A stretch of DNA of 37,660 bases from Robiginitomaculum sp. (GTDB lineage Bacteria; Pseudomonadota; Alphaproteobacteria; Caulobacterales; Maricaulaceae), in assembly GCA_002733495.1 (NCBI GenBank), contig NVVV01000028.1, forward strand, positions 1 through 37,660, given 5' to 3'. Below are positions 35,417 to 37,660 of the stretch, in pieces; the first letter of the stretch is position 1, and each line of letters opens with the position of its first letter. The translations under genes were made by a program, and so were the position numbers. The notes under the pieces were generated by a model, which was not told the origin of the DNA, ran no database searches, and worked only from the letters and a program-made list of their open reading frames with translations.

Positions 35417-35496
35417 GTCATTGCCCGATTCATTCGGGCAATCCAGAAATGAAGAGGCACCATAGACTGGATTACCGGGACAGGCCCGGAAATGAC
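35417..35496. repeat. Second REP-like paired palindrome, diverged relative of 1240-1336
   Basis: Arms at 35417-35446 and 35467-35496 keep the outer boxes GTCATT...ATCCAG and CTGGAT...AATGAC of the first element. The inner hairpins differ: the left is TTGCCCGA/TCGGGCAA, the right CCGGG/CCCGG. The stems have changed in sequence but still pair, so the structure seems conserved. It lies between two divergent genes, so it is not simply a terminator. Confidence 0.75.
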
Positions 35497-35619
35497 AACC
35501 AAGATAAACGTGCACTCTTCTTACACGCATAAACAGGGTACAAAGATTGAGCAAAGGCCCGCAACCTGCTTTAGTCACCCCAGACGTTATGGTGAGTCTG
35601 ATGCGCACAGGAAAATAAA

Positions 35620-37224
35620 ATGACCATCCTCAATTCAAATGTGGATACCGCCAGTCCAGAATTTACCGCCAATGCCAATGCCATGGGAAACCTGCTGGAG
35701 GACTTGCGCACCCGTACCGCTAAGGCTGCCCTTGGTGGGCACGAGCGCGCACGCGACAAACACATCAAACGGGGCAAATTACTTCCCAGACAAAGGGTTG
35801 AGCATTTGCTGGACCCCGGAACGCCATTTTTAGAACTATCTCCACTGGCGGCAGGTGACATGTATGGCGGCGGTATAAATGGCGCCGGGCTGATTGCCGG
35901 CATTGGCCGTGTTGAGGGCCGCGAAGTGATGGTGTTGGCCAATGATGCCACGGTAAAGGGCGGCACCTATTATCCCATGACGGTGAAAAAGCATTTGCGG
36001 GCGCAGGAGATTGCGCTGGAAAACCATTTGCCGTGCATCTATCTGGTCGATTCTGGCGGGGCGAACCTGCCCCATCAGGCGCAAGTCTTTCCCGATCGCG
36101 ACCATTTTGGCCGTATTTTCTATAATCAGGCCATCATGTCCTCCAAGGGCATTGCCCAGATCGCCGTGGTGATGGGATCATGCACCGCTGGCGGGGCCTA
36201 TGTGCCTGCCATGTCGGATGAAACCATTATTGTGCGTAATCAGGGCACCATCTTTCTGGCCGGCCCACCATTGGTCAAGGCCGCCACTGGCGAGATTATC
36301 TCCGCCGAGGATCTTGGTGGGGCCGATGTCCATGCGCGCAAATCCGGCGTGGTGGACCATTATGCCAATGATGATGAACATGCACTATTTCTGGCCCGCC
36401 GCATCGTGCAAAATCTGAATCTTCCGCGCACCGGCGAGCAGGCCAGCGATGTAAAAGAGCCGCTTTACAGCCCGGACGAGCTGAACGGCGTTATTCCGCG
36501 TGATGTGCGCGCCCCCTATGACGTGCACGAAGTCATTGCCCGTCTGGTCGATGGCAGCGAATTTGACGAGTTCAAAAAGCTCTATGGCGAAACACTGGTC
36601 ACCGGCTTTGCCCGCGTCTATGGCCAGCGGGTCGGGATTTTGGCCAATAATGGCATTTTATTTTCTGAATCCGCGCAAAAGGCCGCCCATTTCATAGAGC
36701 TATGCTGCGCCCGCAACATCCCGCTGGTATTCCTGCAAAACATTTCCGGCTTTATGGTTGGTGGCAAATACGAGGCCGGCGGCATTGCCAAGGATGGGGC
36801 CAAGATGGTGATGGCGGTGGCCTGTGCCAAAGTGCCCAAATTTACCGTGGTCATTGGCGGCTCGTATGGGGCCGGTAATTATGGCATGTGCGGACGGGCC
36901 TATTCTCCGCGCCTTCTCTTTATGTGGCCAAATGCGCGCATATCGGTCATGGGGGGCGAACAGGCGGCCAGCGTGCTTTCCACCGTCAAACGTGACGCCA
37001 TGGAAGGGCGCGGCGAAAGCTGGAGCAAAAAAGACGAAGACGCCTTTACCGCCCCAATCCGCGAAAAATATGAAGAAGAAGGCTCTCCCTATTACTCGAC
37101 CGCGCGGCTCTGGGATGATGGTATTATCGCCCCCGCCGACACCCGCCGGGTGCTAGGCTTGGCCCTTAGCGCCAGTAAAAATGCGCCCAGAGAGGATACC
37201 AAATTCGGCGTCTTTCGGATGTAG
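35620..37224 (+). CDS. mccB: Methylcrotonyl-CoA carboxylase, carboxyltransferase (beta) subunit
   Basis: 534 aa, the usual length. The beta subunit moves CO2 from carboxybiotin to 3-methylcrotonyl-CoA in leucine breakdown. The MCC-type stretch [20 protein letters not shown] is present, together with [28 protein letters not shown], the oxyanion loops around [19 protein letters not shown] and [17 protein letters not shown]. Geranyl-CoA carboxylase beta is a close relative and cannot be excluded. AGGAAA is six bases before the ATG. The biotin-carrying alpha subunit is normally encoded nearby, often in the same operon, but the next genes are a short opposite-strand ORF and an insertion sequence. 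Confidence 0.9.
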   Translation: MTILNSNVDTASPEFTANANAMGNLLEDLRTRTAKAALGGHERARDKHIKRGKLLPRQRVEHLLDPGTPFLELSPLAAGDMYGGGINGAGLIAGIGRVEGREVMVLANDATVKGGTYYPMTVKKHLRAQEIALENHLPCIYLVDSGGANLPHQAQVFPDRDHFGRIFYNQAIMSSKGIAQIAVVMGSCTAGGAYVPAMSDETIIVRNQGTIFLAGPPLVKAATGEIISAEDLGGADVHARKSGVVDHYANDDEHALFLARRIVQNLNLPRTGEQASDVKEPLYSPDELNGVIPRDVRAPYDVHEVIARLVDGSEFDEFKKLYGETLVTGFARVYGQRVGILANNGILFSESAQKAAHFIELCCARNIPLVFLQNISGFMVGGKYEAGGIAKDGAKMVMAVACAKVPKFTVVIGGSYGAGNYGMCGRAYSPRLLFMWPNARISVMGGEQAASVLSTVKRDAMEGRGESWSKKDEDAFTAPIREKYEEEGSPYYSTARLWDDGIIAPADTRRVLGLALSASKNAPREDTKFGVFRM

Positions 37225-37232
37225 GGTTGCGG

Positions 37233-37418
37233 CTAGGATTTAGGCTTAATCGCGCCATAGAGGATCAGTTGGTGATGTCTTAGATTAGCCATGGCGCGCG
37301 CATTTTCGATCTCATTCTTAGAATGTTGTGCCATGAACATCTCCAACATGGTCTGACGCTCTGGTGGCAAAGCGCCAATTTGCATTTGTACCAGCAATAA
37401 TTTTTCCAGTGCGTCCAT
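37233..37418 (-). CDS. Small hypothetical protein
   Basis: A 61-aa ORF reading MDALEKLLLVQMQIGALPPE at the start, with a Met/Leu/Gln-rich N-terminal half that could form an amphipathic helix, and ending in KPKS. It has no signal peptide and no recognised family. There is no good ribosome binding site before the ATG. It converges on mccB with an 8-nt gap. Coding status is uncertain. Confidence 0.4.
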   Translation of the reverse strand: MDALEKLLLVQMQIGALPPERQTMLEMFMAQHSKNEIENARAMANLRHHQLILYGAIKPKS

Positions 37419-37531
37419 TGCAAAGCTATTATTCTGGGGGCTGACACCTAATTTTAAATAAGTTAGGAATTAGTTATGTACGTAAAGCATTGTAAATTAA
37501 CGAGTTATCAGAAGTTTGAGCTACTGAACCA

Positions 37532-37573
37532 CTACCGGCGGACGCCGGTAGGTTCGCCTTGGGCTGTAAGCCC
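37532..37573 (-). mobile_element. Hairpin end of an IS200/IS605-type element
   Basis: Read on the minus strand after the transposase stop, a GGGCT-TAC-AGCCC hairpin (37561-37573) is followed by an 8-bp hairpin CTACCGGC/GCCGGTAG with a four-base loop (37532-37539, 37544-37551). IS200/IS605 elements end in subterminal imperfect hairpins recognised by TnpA in single-stranded form, not in inverted repeats. The true terminus, possibly at a nearby TTCA (minus strand of 37525-37528), is not established. Confidence 0.6.
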
Positions 37574-37574
37574 G

Positions 37575-37660
37575 CTACGGAGTTTTTGCATGGGTTTCGA
37601 GGTATCTCAGGATAATCTCATTGGTGATATTGCCGCTGGTGGTGCAGAAATATCCACGCG
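37575..37660 (-). CDS. tnpA: IS200/IS605 family transposase TnpA, C-terminal fragment cut by window edge
   Basis: The last 27 codons and a TAG stop are visible on the minus strand. They read RGYFCTTSGNITNEIILRYLE and a short tail, matching the C-terminal WSRGYF...GNVT(D/E)E(V/I)...YIE pattern of the Y1 HUH transposases of IS200/IS605. The catalytic tyrosine and HUH motif lie outside the window, so intactness cannot be judged. No tnpB is present between the stop and the hairpin end. Confidence 0.78.
   Translation of the reverse strand, partial: RGYFCTTSGNITNEIILRYLETHAKTP

Noticed and set aside
34544-35452. 302-codon plus-strand ORF antisense to the dienoyl-CoA isomerase
   Set aside because: The opposite strand encodes a clear crotonase with catalytic residues; the antisense product is His/Gly-rich without any family motif and lacks a ribosome binding site.

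Overview
The window looks like a chromosomal segment of an alphaproteobacterium with moderate GC, probably Rhodospirillales-like. The supports are the order rne / amiC-mrcA-prfB, the dapA-smpB pair next to a lytic transglycosylase gene, an RNase E with a long acidic insertion in its S1 domain and a Trp-Trp C-terminal tail, a B12-dependent ribonucleotide reductase (NrdJ), and a lemA-M48 protease pair. Taxonomy is inferred from family resemblance only. Most of the window is housekeeping. No prophage, CRISPR array, tRNA or rRNA was seen.

Layout. 1-2431: a LipS-type radical SAM protein and a two-domain lipoate-protein ligase, separated by a REP-like paired palindrome. They look like part of the non-canonical lipoate assembly pathway. 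The frame left of the first gene suggests an upstream gene coupled by a TGATG overlap. 2511-4720: cyclopropane fatty acid synthase and a DUF4892/OmpA envelope protein with its own near-consensus promoter. 4726-10869 (minus): amiC, mrcA (PBP1A), prfB (RF2, with a complete programmed +1 frameshift site) and a histone-deacetylase-family hydrolase overlapping prfB by 4 nt. 10870-11273: a 404-nt divergent region holding repeated GGTGCA motifs. 11274-17662 (plus): rne with a strong terminator, a BepA-like M48 protease with TPRs, a DsbA-like thiol oxidoreductase and a membrane-anchored SMP-30/strictosidine-synthase-like protein.

17671-24636: an ABC-F ATPase (minus), ndk (plus), then a minus-strand run of response regulator, parC, lemA and an htpX-like M48 protease. 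24906-29100 (plus): nrdJ and an exported pentapeptide-repeat protein, joined by a hairpin that hides the second gene's ribosome binding site. 29114-30465 (minus): dapA-smpB. 30561-32681: soluble lytic transglycosylase. 32702-35377 (minus): a dienoyl-CoA isomerase and a cNMP-binding patatin phospholipase. 35620-37224: methylcrotonyl-CoA carboxylase beta subunit. The right edge holds a small unknown ORF and the 3' end of an IS200/IS605 transposase with its hairpin end.

Themes: cell-wall turnover (AmiC, PBP1A, Slt, and DapA for diaminopimelate), envelope quality control (BepA, DsbA-like, HtpX-like/LemA, OmpA), membrane lipids (Cfa, patatin), RNA and translation (RNase E, RF2, SmpB, ABC-F) and nucleotides/DNA (NrdJ, Ndk, ParC). 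The least ordinary items are the LipS/Lpl pair, a REP-like family with two diverged members at opposite ends of the window, hairpins built from the stop codons of convergent genes, the RBS-hiding hairpin after nrdJ, and an mccB that stands without a visible alpha subunit beside an insertion sequence.
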